A stretch of DNA of 64,000 nucleotides from Eleginops maclovinus (Eukaryota; Chordata; Actinopteri; Perciformes; Eleginopidae). The stretch spans positions 6,628,001-6,692,000 of the forward strand of contig NC_086351.1 in assembly GCF_036324505.1 (NCBI RefSeq). The letters run 5' to 3'. The notes under the pieces are model-generated. The model searched no databases, had not been told where the DNA came from, and worked only from the letters and a program-made list of their open reading frames with translations. The position numbers were made by a program, and so were the translations under genes. The stretch's first letter is position 1. Each line of letters starts with the position of its first letter. Shown piece by piece: positions 29,182-41,688 of this stretch.

Positions 29182-29195
29182 CCGGAAGTGACGCA
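29182..29195 (+). promoter_or_regulatory. ETS plus CRE-like composite motif (candidate)
   Basis: The sequence CCGGAAGTGACGCA joins an ETS core (CCGGAAGT) to a CRE-like half site (TGACG), a pairing typical of housekeeping promoters. It sits about 1.8 kb upstream of the man1c1 start codon but outside the CpG-rich block. The motif is seen; use is inference. Confidence 0.3.
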
Positions 29196-31962
29196 TCCAC
29201 CTGCTGTTTTGTTTGAGCGATGCCAAAGTTTTGATACAAAGTTTATTTTTTTGTTGTTGCTTATTATTAGGTTAAAAGCTCATTCATCCATACACATAAT
29301 TAATAACAATAATTTATTATTATTATATGTAATTTTTTTCTGCATCATAAACAAGCTTGGAGAGTGGCTACCATGTTTTGTTTTGCGGAGTCATCCCACT
29401 GGTAAGGTGGTCATTGGGGGGACATTTTTTATACCAGTCTTGTAGTCTCTAAAGTGTTAACCGTTGAAGAACACGATTGATGAGTGGTTAAACTGCAGCT
29501 GAATGTTCATGAGGGATCACAAAGGGCCCCTTGGTTGCATTTTTCAACACCATTCCCCATAATGTATTGTTGTTGTGATTACAAGTCTACAATTGGCTCA
29601 TTGGGTCCGTGTTGTTGTTGATTTGATTTCATCTAAAGGTGTGTCCTTATGGCAACAATGTAAACTAGACACTATTTTCTCAATGTTTCACCACATTCTG
29701 CTTCTGTCCATGGTGTTTCCCTCCTATATTACATTAATTGTATATACTGTACCTTCATTTCAGTTTAAGCAGACTACTTTAACACACTCTTTCTTTGGTT
29801 ATTATGTTAACCGATTTCATGTCATGTTTGCGTGTTTTTGGGATTAAAGGGGAAAAGCCGGATGTTTATGTCCTTCATTGTTCTATAATGTCGTTGTCTT
29901 GTGTCATTGAACGGATTTTGTTTTTAACAAATACCAATGTTGGTCAAATATAGGATATACTAGGTTATGAATGATGTATGAGCAAACTCTATCCACTATT
30001 CAAGACTGTATGATAAAGTTTTGGACCATGAGTCAGGATTTGTGGTCAAAATATTTACAAGGTCAAGTATGAACTTCTTTACACTTGATTTTAGGTTTAT
30101 ATTTCAAATCCAACAAACTGAATCGAAGCTAAATCTCATTGTATGCATTGCATTCCTCTTTTATGCATCCCCAGGACTCAGTTGTGTACACAGGAAGTTT
30201 AGAAAAGCGTGTTTGCATATTGTTTACATAAGCAGGATAGTAGCTAAAGTGTAAACACAGTGTTTTCTCAGTATTAAATAAGATAGATGGGCCCATGAGT
30301 TGGCCATTACCGAAGAGCCTGCACAGCACTATTCAACTAATGCACCTGAAAGCAGAAATTAGAAAATAGAGGGCTGATCGGATTCAATGTTGGTCTTTAA
30401 ACGTCGCAACCCCGCGACCTCTGCTGTTCCTTACAGGGTTTTTGTCATTGTGTAGTCCAAAAGCTCCTCGAGGATACCCCAACAATCAGTATATTCAATG
30501 TAGACCATCAGTGTCATTGACTTTCCTGACAATGCGTGTGATGTATAATGAACTCTTGATGCGCCTTAAGACAGAGATCTTCCTCTTTCCTTCCCTTTGT
30601 CTCCTTTCCTATTGTTCAAATAATCATTTCAAAGAATAAGTGGATATTTTTCTTTCTTCCAGGCAAAAAAGTTGACAGTATTTTTTCTGTGAAACCCAAT
30701 ATCTGCCCTGGTAATATAAGCACATGATTAATTTAATTTTTTGATTTGCGTCATGAAGCTCCTCAGGCTCTTTTTTTGTCAGGTGCATAAGGGGGGACTA
30801 GCTAATTTTAAGGTAATTTGTACGGCATTTGACCCCACGTCTTTACCGCTAAGCTATTTCCCTCAGCAGCCCTAATTGCCTCAGACTGGTTGTCTGTAAT
30901 TTACAGACCAGAGGAGGATGAGACAGAACTGTTGAATTAGCCTTTTTCCTTTTCTGATCCAAGAGCATTTCCTCTAAAAGTAGGTATCTTCACTGACTAA
31001 AGGACAGTTTGTAGTCTGAGAGAGGGGCTTTGTGATGGCTCAGCGTCTGTGTGGATTAAGGCTTTCGAATTGTACGTTTCGTCACTATATGAACTACAGC
31101 ATAAACCCAGCTGCCTCTTTATTTAGCACACCTGTACGATCAAATGCAATTGTTCTGCATACACATGATGCCTTTAATGTTCAGTTTTTTCAGTAACCAT
31201 TACCTTATATGTTTTAGCATTTGGTACATATTTAGTGGTGGTGTTGTAATGGACTCAATTGAATTGAAAGTCGATTATAAAAGCTTTCATGCATCTACAT
31301 TTGTAGGACCAAAAAATGCAGCAGAGCACCAACTTTAACATATCCTTTAATTTACCCAATTCTGACCAAGTAAAAATACAAATGAACATTATAATCTTTG
31401 TAAAGGTATGATTTATTGCAGGGATATTGGAAGGCATGCCATTTTTCACATTCCTAAAAACTTGGCCTCTGATTGAACATGTTGCACAGCTCCAAGAAAC
31501 AGGCATACCAATGCTGTCATCACCGACCATTAAAAACAAAACACAATTTATGGATTATTCATATGTCGATGCAGATTCAATCTAAATGTAATATCAACTT
31601 TTGCCTTGTTAAAATAAAATAACAACAACTTAATGGACATATCAAGTTAGTTTTTCTCAAAAGGCCAAGTTACACATGAGTCGTTGAGCTTGCGTGAAGC
31701 TGCGCGGCCGCTGACAGCCTACTTTATCACAAAGATAAATGAGAAATGCAATACAGTCTCACCACTACCAACAAGCAAGGGTGAAATCCAAGCACAGACA
31801 TTTTCAACGGAAAACAAATGGTTTATATAGGTTCACAGCTCCTCCAAAGGTCCTTCATATATGCTGTGTATTCATCATACCACTGAAAATAACTGCTGTT
31901 GTCCAGACACTGTATACAATTTCACATCAAAAATGTGTCATTTCTGGTGACTCTATGCTGTT

Positions 31963-32071
<109 letters not shown>

Positions 32072-32854
32072 TTCCTCACATAGAATACATTTGGGGATAA
32101 AGGCTGTGAATTTTCTCCCATTTTTCCACTCTTGTATGTGATAAAACATCTCAAACAAACACAACTCAGAGGAGTGATGAATTTTTCCTTCACTCTTAAA
32201 TCTGAGAGTTTATTTTAAGTCTACACTGTTGCCAAATTAAATCAGGGTTCTTACACTTACGAAGGACTCTAAAAGTATGCAGGGTGCGGCTTAAAACAGC
32301 TGACTGTCTGTTAAAAAAATCTGCAGAGGGTCACAGATTGTAACACGTTCTGTGATCCATAACCATTTCTGCTCTTGTATTCAAAAATTCAATTCTGTCC
32401 CAGCCCGCACTGATGTTTTATTCATCAAACAAGATGCCAATGAGAAAGTCCATCTCTGTGTACTGCTCACTCCAATACATCAAACAGCAGGCGGAGATGT
32501 ATTGGTCCATGCCAGCGTGTCCAGATTAATAATGTCACCGTGCCCCGTTATTTGTTTCTCTAAGCACCGCTGCAAAGCTTTCTCTGGCATCACGAATCAT
32601 GGCTCTGCAGGACGTTTGATGTGGGGACATAAATTCCACAGATAGCTTTTTGGGGATGGGGTGCTGACCCTGGTGCATGATGTGAGGGATATATCTGACT
32701 CAGCGGACTGCAGATGGGGACCAGATTGTAATCCTCCATAAATTATGGGTCACCTGACAAGATGTGAGTCTGGCAACTCAATCATGAGGTGTCTGATGAG
32801 ATATCTCCTTAGCTTATGATGGTAATGGTTTATTGAAGCTGTAGTCCTGCTGTG

Positions 32855-33635
32855 ATGGAAAAAAGGCACTCAGACCCTTTTCCATGGCAGAAGTATTAAA
32901 GGCACATTTTGACATACTTAGTTAAAAGTAAATATCCTGGATTTGGAAAAGTATTTAATTGAAAGAGCAAATGTTTGATCAATCTAACGTAGTAGAAGTT
33001 TAAAAGTAAAAAACATAAATGTTGTGTATTGCCACTCAGTCCTGACATGGAACTTCAATACAAGCCCATTCAAGACTCTCCTTGGTCCTATTTTTCCGTA
33101 TTAGTTGAAGTACCTAATCTATTTTAAAAAGTGTATTATATGGCTTAGGTGAATAGTTAATTCTGAATTGGTGAGTTTGGACCTTCCAGAGCTGCTAAGG
33201 AGTAGCTACAGAGTGTTGCTAAGAAGAATTGAGGGATCATGTGTAGTCATTTCAATCATCATCATCAGAAAGAAGTCCGGTAAAATTAACGTCAGCTGTG
33301 GACAAAGCATTTCTTTACATTCATCAGAAAACAACATGGAATACTGTCACCGCAGTGTGAAGCAATGCAATCATTTTTGAATTTGCGTAGGGATCCTGAT
33401 CATCATGTCCGTGTTTTCATCGATGACTGCCTAGCTGCACATTTGCTGACACTTGGTTATTTTGTTAAAGTCCCAATCTGCAAAGTAAATGTATTTTTCA
33501 TTTAATAGTAGCCTAGTGTAGATATTTCTCTGTTGTGAGGTAGAGTTGAAGTATACAAAGTCAACACTCAAGCACAAGTTACTTAACATTGCAATTAAGT
33601 ACACTACTTGTGTAATTTTACTCCACCACCTGAAT
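32855..33635. repeat. degenerate teleost DNA-element-like repeat
   Basis: The left part reads like the common fish repeat beginning GTGGAAGAAGTATTCAGATCC (here broken into GATGGAAAAAAGGCACTCAG and GCAGAAGTATTAAAGGC). It is followed by AGTTAAAAGTAAATATCCTGG. The right part has AATTAAGTACACTACTTG and ends TTTTACTCCACCACC, the expected inverted end. It is strongly diverged, no target duplication was found, and borders are approximate. Confidence 0.4.
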
Positions 33636-34158
33636 CTAACCTGGTCTAAAGTTGCATGGTATCCTCGTGTCTCTCCTCAAAATAAATAGAATACAGCTCA
33701 GATCGGCTTCTGTGCAAATAGTTTCAGTGGAACAATAATCTCAGTATTATTGCCTTTCTGAAGTTATATTTGTCTGCTCCTTTTATAGACGGAAACAAAC
33801 TGCTGTGTGCATGCGGCCCTCGAGTGAGTCGTCTCCAGTAGTCTCACAGTCTAAGTATTTTCAGAGCACCAATCGGAATATTCAGTAGTGAGAAACAAAT
33901 AGTTCAAACACAACAATTAGCAATACATTGGAGCTGGTATATGGGCCATGTAAATGAGAGTGGATGCAATAGCAAACACACCATTAAGCTGATGGAATGG
34001 GGCCACAGGAACCCTGACTCCCTCCCAAACACACCAATTAAACATGCAAGTCTGCTTTTAGTGTACTAGCCATTCCTGAACATTAAAGTGAATAAGTAGG
34101 GGGATAATCATGATGACAGCACTTGTTAGTGAGCTGTGTTAATGTATGGCCACACAGT

Positions 34159-34170
34159 GCCATCTACTGG
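34159..34170 (-). promoter_or_regulatory. CTCF core motif match in the intergenic region
   Basis: The minus strand reads CCAGTAGATGGC, a full match to the CTCF core consensus CCASYAGRKGGC. It lies between the two genes, where an insulator would be plausible. One core match is weak evidence without conservation or binding data. Confidence 0.35.
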
Positions 34171-35020
34171 TGTTTACATGCAGTGCAAGCAGAGCCCTGA
34201 GATGTAATTGAGGATGCATTTGTGTTAAATTCACCTTTCAGTCAGTTGTACCAACATTTAAACAGAATATAAACACCAGCACCCAAATTTGTAAAGCAAA
34301 TAAAAACAAAACCTCCTTTCCGTCATGTATTCAGAGGTGACTGAGGGCCAGACTGCTCTGGTATTAAAAGCAAACATCATTATAATATGTAAAGGGCAGC
34401 CACTCCAAACATCGAAAAGCCATCAGTAGAAAATAAACAGAACAGCCCTCATGCAAACAAGACCAATTTAACCGGCCTTACCGTGGTGAGAACCCAGTTT
34501 ACAGACAGATGAGACCTGGTTATTTAGCTGAGGCAAAATAAAAGTAAATAAACAGACAGTCCATTTGAAAGGCTTTCAGGCACACTTCACACCAGGGAAG
34601 GCTATTAAATCTTTGGCATGAGTTTAATGTGTGTTTATGCCACTGTGAAAAAGGACCCGTGAAATCAGAGTCAGTTAATTAAATTCTGCTTGCAGCTTCA
34701 GATTAATTCACAAGAGTAGTTATAAATACATATTCCTCAGTGCAATATCAGATTTAAACTTAATGGGTGCAGAGATGAGATGCTGTAGAATTAAATGTGT
34801 CCCAAATGGCAGTTTTTAGTCAAAGATGCTTAATATACTTGAAATTGAATGGAACTTTTACATTAAGTGAGATGAATCGGGTCTTTTATGACACGGTTCC
34901 AAGGGAAACAGATATATATATAGGAATGAAGTATTCTCTGCAGCATTGTTGAATTAGGTACTTTGTGCAGATGTTTTTTGTAATTGTGTGCACCTCTGTT
35001 GAGATGAGTGTTCCTTGAAG

Positions 35021-35196
35021 AAGTGGTTCCCGAACGATTTCCATCAGATGGATCAAAAGGATATTAAAGAGGAAAGAAGATTAGTATTTGGACTTCCCTT
35101 AATGCTCTTTTAACCCAGTAGAAATAATAACTCTTTGGTTGAAGATCTGACAACCAATTATGGTTGTTCACCAGCCAAACCGGTTCGGAAACACTG
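35021..35196. mobile_element. short hAT-like MITE, about 176 bp
   Basis: The left end reads AAGTGGTTCCCGAAC and the right end, inverted, reads CAGTGTTTCCGAACC. These are diverged copies of the CAGTGGTTCCCAA-type termini of hAT elements. Flanking 8-mers CCTTGAAG (left) and GCTTAAAG (right) agree at 6 of 8 positions, as expected of an old 8-bp target duplication. There is no coding capacity. Confidence 0.5.
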
Positions 35197-38100
35197 GCTT
35201 AAAGCTCACCGATTGGCCAAATACGCTTATTTAGTAGCTAGTTAACAACAAGACTGAACACTGGGAATACAGCTACTCAGGCTCTGTGTAAAGGTTGCAA
35301 AATCACCTCTATAGCTCACTACCACATATTATATGCAAAATATCAATCCAAACAAAACATATTTTACAAAAGGGGGGTTGTGTGCAGGACTTTTTCTTGA
35401 CAGGGCCCCATTAATCCCTGAAGCGTCTGCAGGTGCCAACTTCATATTTACTGCACAGAAAAGACAGCGTTACTGATCTTCCTATTAACCTCTTGGCAAG
35501 AAAGCTTTTAGTGTTTCCAAACATCACAAACTTTGAATTTTTTCTGCGTTAAATGTGGCCACTTGACCCCAGGGTTGGAAAGACAAGATAGGTCATCCAA
35601 TTTAAAAATATCTCTAAATAAATAAAGCGATGTTATTTTAAGACTCAGAGAACATTTCTCACACACATTACCTTAAGATAGTTTTTTTATCCGTGATGTT
35701 GTAGATTTAAGGATGGGACCAACTCTTGTCTCACAAACACACTTTAGCTTTTGTTTACTTGAACTGTTGTTGATCTGCGAATTTAAGCTTGTTTTACGCT
35801 TTTGGCTACTTACTGTTAATTCCTCTGGATGAGTATCAGCTAAAATCCCCTACAAATGCAAATACATAAAGAGGATTTCCAGCCAACAACAATACTGGTA
35901 ATTATAGTCTCAAATTAAACTCTTCAGATGACAAATGAACTTGGCTACCCAGAGGCTCTGCTAGATCGAATGCAACAACTGCCAAGAATTACAACGAGTG
36001 AATATTATGAATAGGGCATATCCATTCCAGCAGAAAATGTGGGTGCTAGGCCAAGCTGGTTAAGGAGCACATGAGTCATTGTGATTCAACATTTAACAGA
36101 TAATAAACACACAGGGGTCACATAGCAGCATATCTCACAAGTCCCATGCAAACTGTCACACTGCCTTTAGCCAAGAAATGTCCTTAACAAAGCAGATACT
36201 GAGGTTATTAGACTCACTAAAACTCAACAAACTATCCAATTATAACATGTCCGCCAGATACACAAATCCAGCTCTGTGTGTAATGCTTGCTCATTCTGTT
36301 GTGCCTGTTTTCCTAATGCTAAATTATTTCATTGTATTGCGCAGAACTCTCCCTTCTGGCCACAAAAGGTTATTGCAACTTTGTTGATCTCGCAGGAAGG
36401 TTGTTAGTGTCTTCCTCTTCCTCATATTATTGCCTAAGGGCACACCAGCAAGAGCACACATCTGCAGAAGTACTGTACTTTTACAGTTTTGCCTTCAATT
36501 GATCTATTCATTTACATTATACTTCAATATCACGGCATTTAGTCGACAGATTTAAAATATGAAAAAACAAGTACATGCTGTATAATGCATAGTATCAAAA
36601 GGTGTACTTAGCCAATGGAAGGGAAATGAACTACAGTATGGTTGTAGATGCACCTGGAAGTAACTTTGCAGTCAAGCTTTATATTTAAAACAAAAAATGA
36701 CTAACAAAATATAGAACACAAGGATTTTAGCCTTTGCAGACCATTTACAAGCACAGAAACACACTAAAGGAAACGGAAACCCCCCAAAAGCATTACAGGG
36801 CCTTTTAAGAACACTACACTAACTTGTATCATTTGGTCGAAAACAATAGAAACATATTTCGGGAATGATGAGACGTTGACACATCATTGCTATAAAGTAA
36901 ATCTTTAATTTGGTATATAGTTTCTGACGTTGTTTCACTTGTTAGTTCACTGGTCATTACAGGAATGGAATGCTGAAAGCTAAAGATTAATCAACAAGAA
37001 AGTGCACACGTGTTAACTTTCAAATTCAGATTTGTACATTATTATAATTAATTTCTAATACATTTTTCTCTTTATATATATATATTCCCATTTATGTGTA
37101 TATAAAATAATAAAAACCTCTTAATTATTGCAACATTGAAATTGACACATGAATTCAAACACATGAAAATGAATAAAACAGACAAAGAATAAAAAAGGGA
37201 AATATAATCCACTCTTAAGTCGTAGCATTCACTGGGATGTAAACCCCAGCTTCTCTGCTTTAGGACTAAAAACCCCAATCACACCCGTTTATAAAGGCCC
37301 AGCATGAAATACATTCCTTTTCCCTGTGATGTGTCACCTGATAATAACCATGCACTATATGTACACTACATTAAAGCCACTTATTGCTCTCTTAAACATC
37401 GGTGTTTTGAGATAAAGGTCCAGCTTTGTTAAAGTGCTCGTTGTGGTGAAAAATTGTGGAGAACGACGAGGTAAAGGAAGGAGGAACACAGTCTTTGGGT
37501 GGAGTCATGACACTGCGGGTCATTGTGTGAGTGTGTGCGGGCGTGTGTGTGCGGGCGGGCGTGTTACACTGCAATTACAAATCAAATGGTCATCCATGAT
37601 GTAATTGTTTGGCCAGGGCAACATCCTACAGTACCTAAAGGATTGTTTGCATGTAACCAAGTTAGTGAGAACAGTTTTCTGAGCACACTGCAGTTGTATC
37701 TAAGATTTTGTGTCTGTGTTTTTCCCAATTTATTTGTAAAATGGTAGTTTTCAGTTGCTGTGATTTATTTTCCAATTTATACTGCCTCTTTAAAGATCCC
37801 ATTCTGAAGCAATGTCAATGTAAGTCAAGGGGGACGAATACAATTTCATTCAAAATGCATACAAAAGATTACAAATCATCTCATACAGGGACAACAGGAG
37901 CGTCCAACAAGTCTAAGTTTACCAATTAAAAGTGCCTTTCTTCCAAAGGGGTAGTAATGTAAAGGTTGAATTTCATTCTAGAGGACTTTTGGTTTGTTAA
38001 ACTCAGACTGCTTGAGCCTCATATGTATAGCTAGACGTAAAACGACCTTTAAGCCCATCGGAAGCAGGTTTAATCTTTGCAGGGTGTGTTATGCCCTGCT

Positions 38101-41100
38101 GAGTAAATGGAAACAAATGGTTTCCTGGGGACAAACAACAGAAACAGAAATTGAAAAACATGCAAAAATCCCAGTGTAGCTGCATTCACGCTTATTGTAG
38201 TTGATGAAAAAATCATACTAGCTGTAAATGCAGCCTATTTTTACCCAAGTTTGAACTCCACAGTTTAAAGTGTGGGTGATTAATGCCTTTTGAGTGCAGC
38301 TAAACACAAACATGAAGAAAAAAAAACCCACAGTTGAGCCTAAAAACTTCTGTAAAGCACATGGAGTGATGTAATGGACGTCTCGAGATAAAGCACTTCA
38401 CAATAAAAGCAACAATAAAGCACTTAAGCAAATAAAGCACACAGTATTTAAAAACTTAAAGCTGAAGTGAATGCTGGTGAGGCAACAGTGTTGGTAGGTC
38501 AGTTCGACTCGCTTCATGAACACAAGTGCCACACTTAAAACAATTCCGCGCTGTAGAGAAACATCCAGTGTGGGAATCAAGAATAGCAAGCATTCACTTG
38601 AAGACGCGATTTGAACGGAATGGTTTCATGCGTAAAGCAAAACAAAGGGAATATGTATGTGACATTACGATACATGAATACAATGCAATAGGTTCTTCTA
38701 TAGGCTGTACCGTAACGCTTCGGATAAAAGACTGAGGTTTGAGAATGTCTGCCCAAAAGAGATTGCATTTGGTTTGAAAAAGAAGTATGAAAATACTGTT
38801 TTGTTTTGAAATGATAGTCTTTGGAATAATGTAAAGTAATGAGGGAATTCATAGTCTGTTGTTTTTGAGGATTGTTTTAATTGGAAAGGAGAGGAGTTTG
38901 TCTGATGTTATGTATCTATGTTGATATGAAAATACATCTGTGGGAGCATGATGCGTATCCCCTGCTTTGCGTTCAGTTATTCTCAATAATTAATTGCGAT
39001 AACCTTCCTGAAAGCTACTTATCAGTCTCTGCAGAGCAGTTATGGGAGATGGGCAACAAACTGACGTTAAATGGAAGATGCTATAGAAATGTCCCTACCA
39101 GAAGCGAACTAAACGACCCCTCGCAGATTGAGAGGAAGGTTATCAGGGCTCTGAGCTGCGGAAGGATAAATGAAAGCGTAAATCATCTGCTGCGTGTAAA
39201 TATCACTGTCCTTTAAGCAGCGATAAAAGCAGGATTTAAAAAATGGGGAAAAGCGTGGCGTGTCATTTTACTTGTCACTTCTGGGTTTCACAAAACCCTT
39301 CTCTGTTCGACCCGGTCCTTGTTGACATTTTCAGCACAGTGCGGCACTTCTTCACACGCGCTGACATTTCAGACAGTAAATTCAAATTGGAGCAGACAGG
39401 GAAATTAGATGCTTAAGGCTCTGACCCTCCCATCTCTCAGCTGCAATTATCCGTTTAGGACTTTGAAAGCAGGAAAAAGTGCGAGATAAAAAATGGACCA
39501 AACACCCTGCACATCAATCATACTTTAACATTCGCACATCTGGATTTATCCTCGCTGAATTAACCATAGCAACAGATGCTTCAGAGAAGAATAAAGGGAA
39601 ACTTTTTCTCCTCAGCTGTAATGTGAGCCTCCAGGGTGTAAGAGGATCATCAGGAAGGTTTCACAGGTCGCTCACAGATAGAAAACGGGAGCAGTGACTC
39701 ACAGAGAAGGGTTCAGTGAGGAAGTTTGCTTCCCATAGGACGTTCTTTGGATGGCCTGTAGGATGAAGGAACTACAGAAGTGATATAATTACTGTGTGGA
39801 GGAATATTTATCAGGTTTACAATCTAGTTTTGTTGGGCTGTGGCGCACATGATGCTCAAATGTACATGAATCAACAAGTCATGCGATTTAGGTGATACTC
39901 TAAATCTCTGAGCAGCTGTTTAAGAAAGAGGTGCACATCATTTTACACACTGTACAACACATTTATCTACCTTTTCCTGACTGGTTTTTCTCAATGTGGT
40001 GCAAGATTATAAGACTTTAGTTTTAAAGGGAATTAATAAATATAGGATCTCAAACTTCATTTACATATTTTACACATCTAAACTGCATAGAATTACTTTT
40101 TTTTTGCCAGGATATGCCTACATTCTCAAGAGGTTTAGAGGCGTGGATGGATTGTACAAGCTAACCTTTACTTGTGTAATAATCTGAGCGGTGATGGAGA
40201 ACACAGATACTCATTTAGAAAGAAAAAAAGGATGCAAACAGGCAAGAAAGTGAATATGAATTAGTTTGATGTTATAAAACTAGGTATTAGTTTAAGATAT
40301 TGTGTGATGGTGACTGTCAGATCGGCACTTATTCTTTACATCTATATTAAGAGCGACATCTACTACTGATAACTCGAGATCTAGAGGAGTTTTAAAATTG
40401 AGGTAAAATATAAAACATCTACGGCGAAACGTGACACGACGACAACGTGTGATTTAACTTCAGAATAGTTTGGGGAAGCAAGCATGATCACTGACATCAA
40501 AGCATCTGTGTATCTGTCTCACGAGCTTCCCAAACACGCAGCCTCACTCTCCGGTTAGCAAATTCCTTCACACAAGAGTAAGGAATTTATCACATCCAGA
40601 CGACTCGCTACACAGCCGTTAAAGCAGGCTGCAGGTCTGTAAGCATGACCAAAAACATCTACACAGACGTGATTTCAAAACAGATGTTAGAACCCCTGAA
40701 ATAAATAGAACAAACTTTAAAAAACACGAAGATTAAAATGTACCAAGTGAAAGGTTTTACACAAAGTAAGGCAAAAGTATTTCAACCTAGCTACTATTTA
40801 AAGTTTGAATATCCAGCGATTTCAAGTGACAGAATGAAAGAAGAGTCTCAGTGAGATACCGGTTTAAAAGAAGCACCTTAAACCCATGTGCTATGTTTGA
40901 AATGAAAGGATTGAATGAAGCAGTTTGCTCTATTGATTAAATGTAGGACTTGAGGCCCAGAATGTCTCAAATCGAGACAGAAACTATTTTAAAATTCCTG
41001 GAAAAACATAAAACCCAACACTTATCCAGTCATTAAAAAGGAAAACAGTCTGACACTAAAGTAAAAATGACATCGTCAGTCAAACAGTCCAAACCTTTGG

Positions 41101-41392
41101 TTATGCATAGTTCTTTGCTGAATGTCTCAGACTATCAACCATAAACTCCACCATCTCTCAGATAGCAGCTGTTCCCATCCGGTCTTAGAAAAATAAAGAG
41201 CAATGATAACAACAAACTGATGGCTCTTTTCTCTTCTCACACTCCCTTTGCTTTGTGTGTGTGGTTTCGTACAGCATTAGCAGTTTTGGCTTGATAGGTT
41301 TCTGAACCAAAGAGACTATTTTGGGCAGCACAGTGAAGCAGCCCGCTCTCTGATTAGTGAAGGTGGTTGGTGACCCCCTCACATCGGCCGGA

Positions 41393-41688
41393 TCAAGGCA
41401 GGAAGGGTTCGTCCTCCTCCTCGTCGGCGCTGGGGCCGGGGTCGCTGAGGCACCTCGTCAGCTTCTGCGGATCTTTGCCATCGGCGGCCTCACCTGACCT
41501 GTGAGGGCGCGAGGGAGGTCTCATCATCAGGCCCTGTTCGTCCTCCCGCTCCTCTCCCCGCTGCTCCTGGCCGGCCCGTCTGAACTCATCCATCACGTTG
41601 ACGGAGTCTGGAGACTGAGGAGAGGCCAGGTCCACCTGGATGGTCGGCACGCTGTCTGACTCCGGCTTCGTTCTGAAAGCCTGTGGGT
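41393..41688 (-). CDS. slc9a1: slc9a1 last coding exon (human exon 12)
   Basis: The acceptor CTGCCTGTAG has a good pyrimidine tract. The exon begins with the last two bases of an Asp codon, so it opens [10 protein letters not shown]. It carries PTIQVD, the counterpart of the human calcineurin-docking PVITID, then [15 protein letters not shown], an acidic variable part, RCLSDPGP, and ends EDEPFLP before TGA. The human segment around Thr779 (TPAPSDSP) has no clear counterpart. The open frame continues 38 bases upstream of 41650, where a scan for internal ATG would wrongly start it. Confidence 0.96.

Noticed and set aside
38881..39216. 111-codon plus-strand frame in the intergenic region
   Set aside because: It lacks an ATG at the stated start, and shows no recognised motif or neighbour; likely chance.
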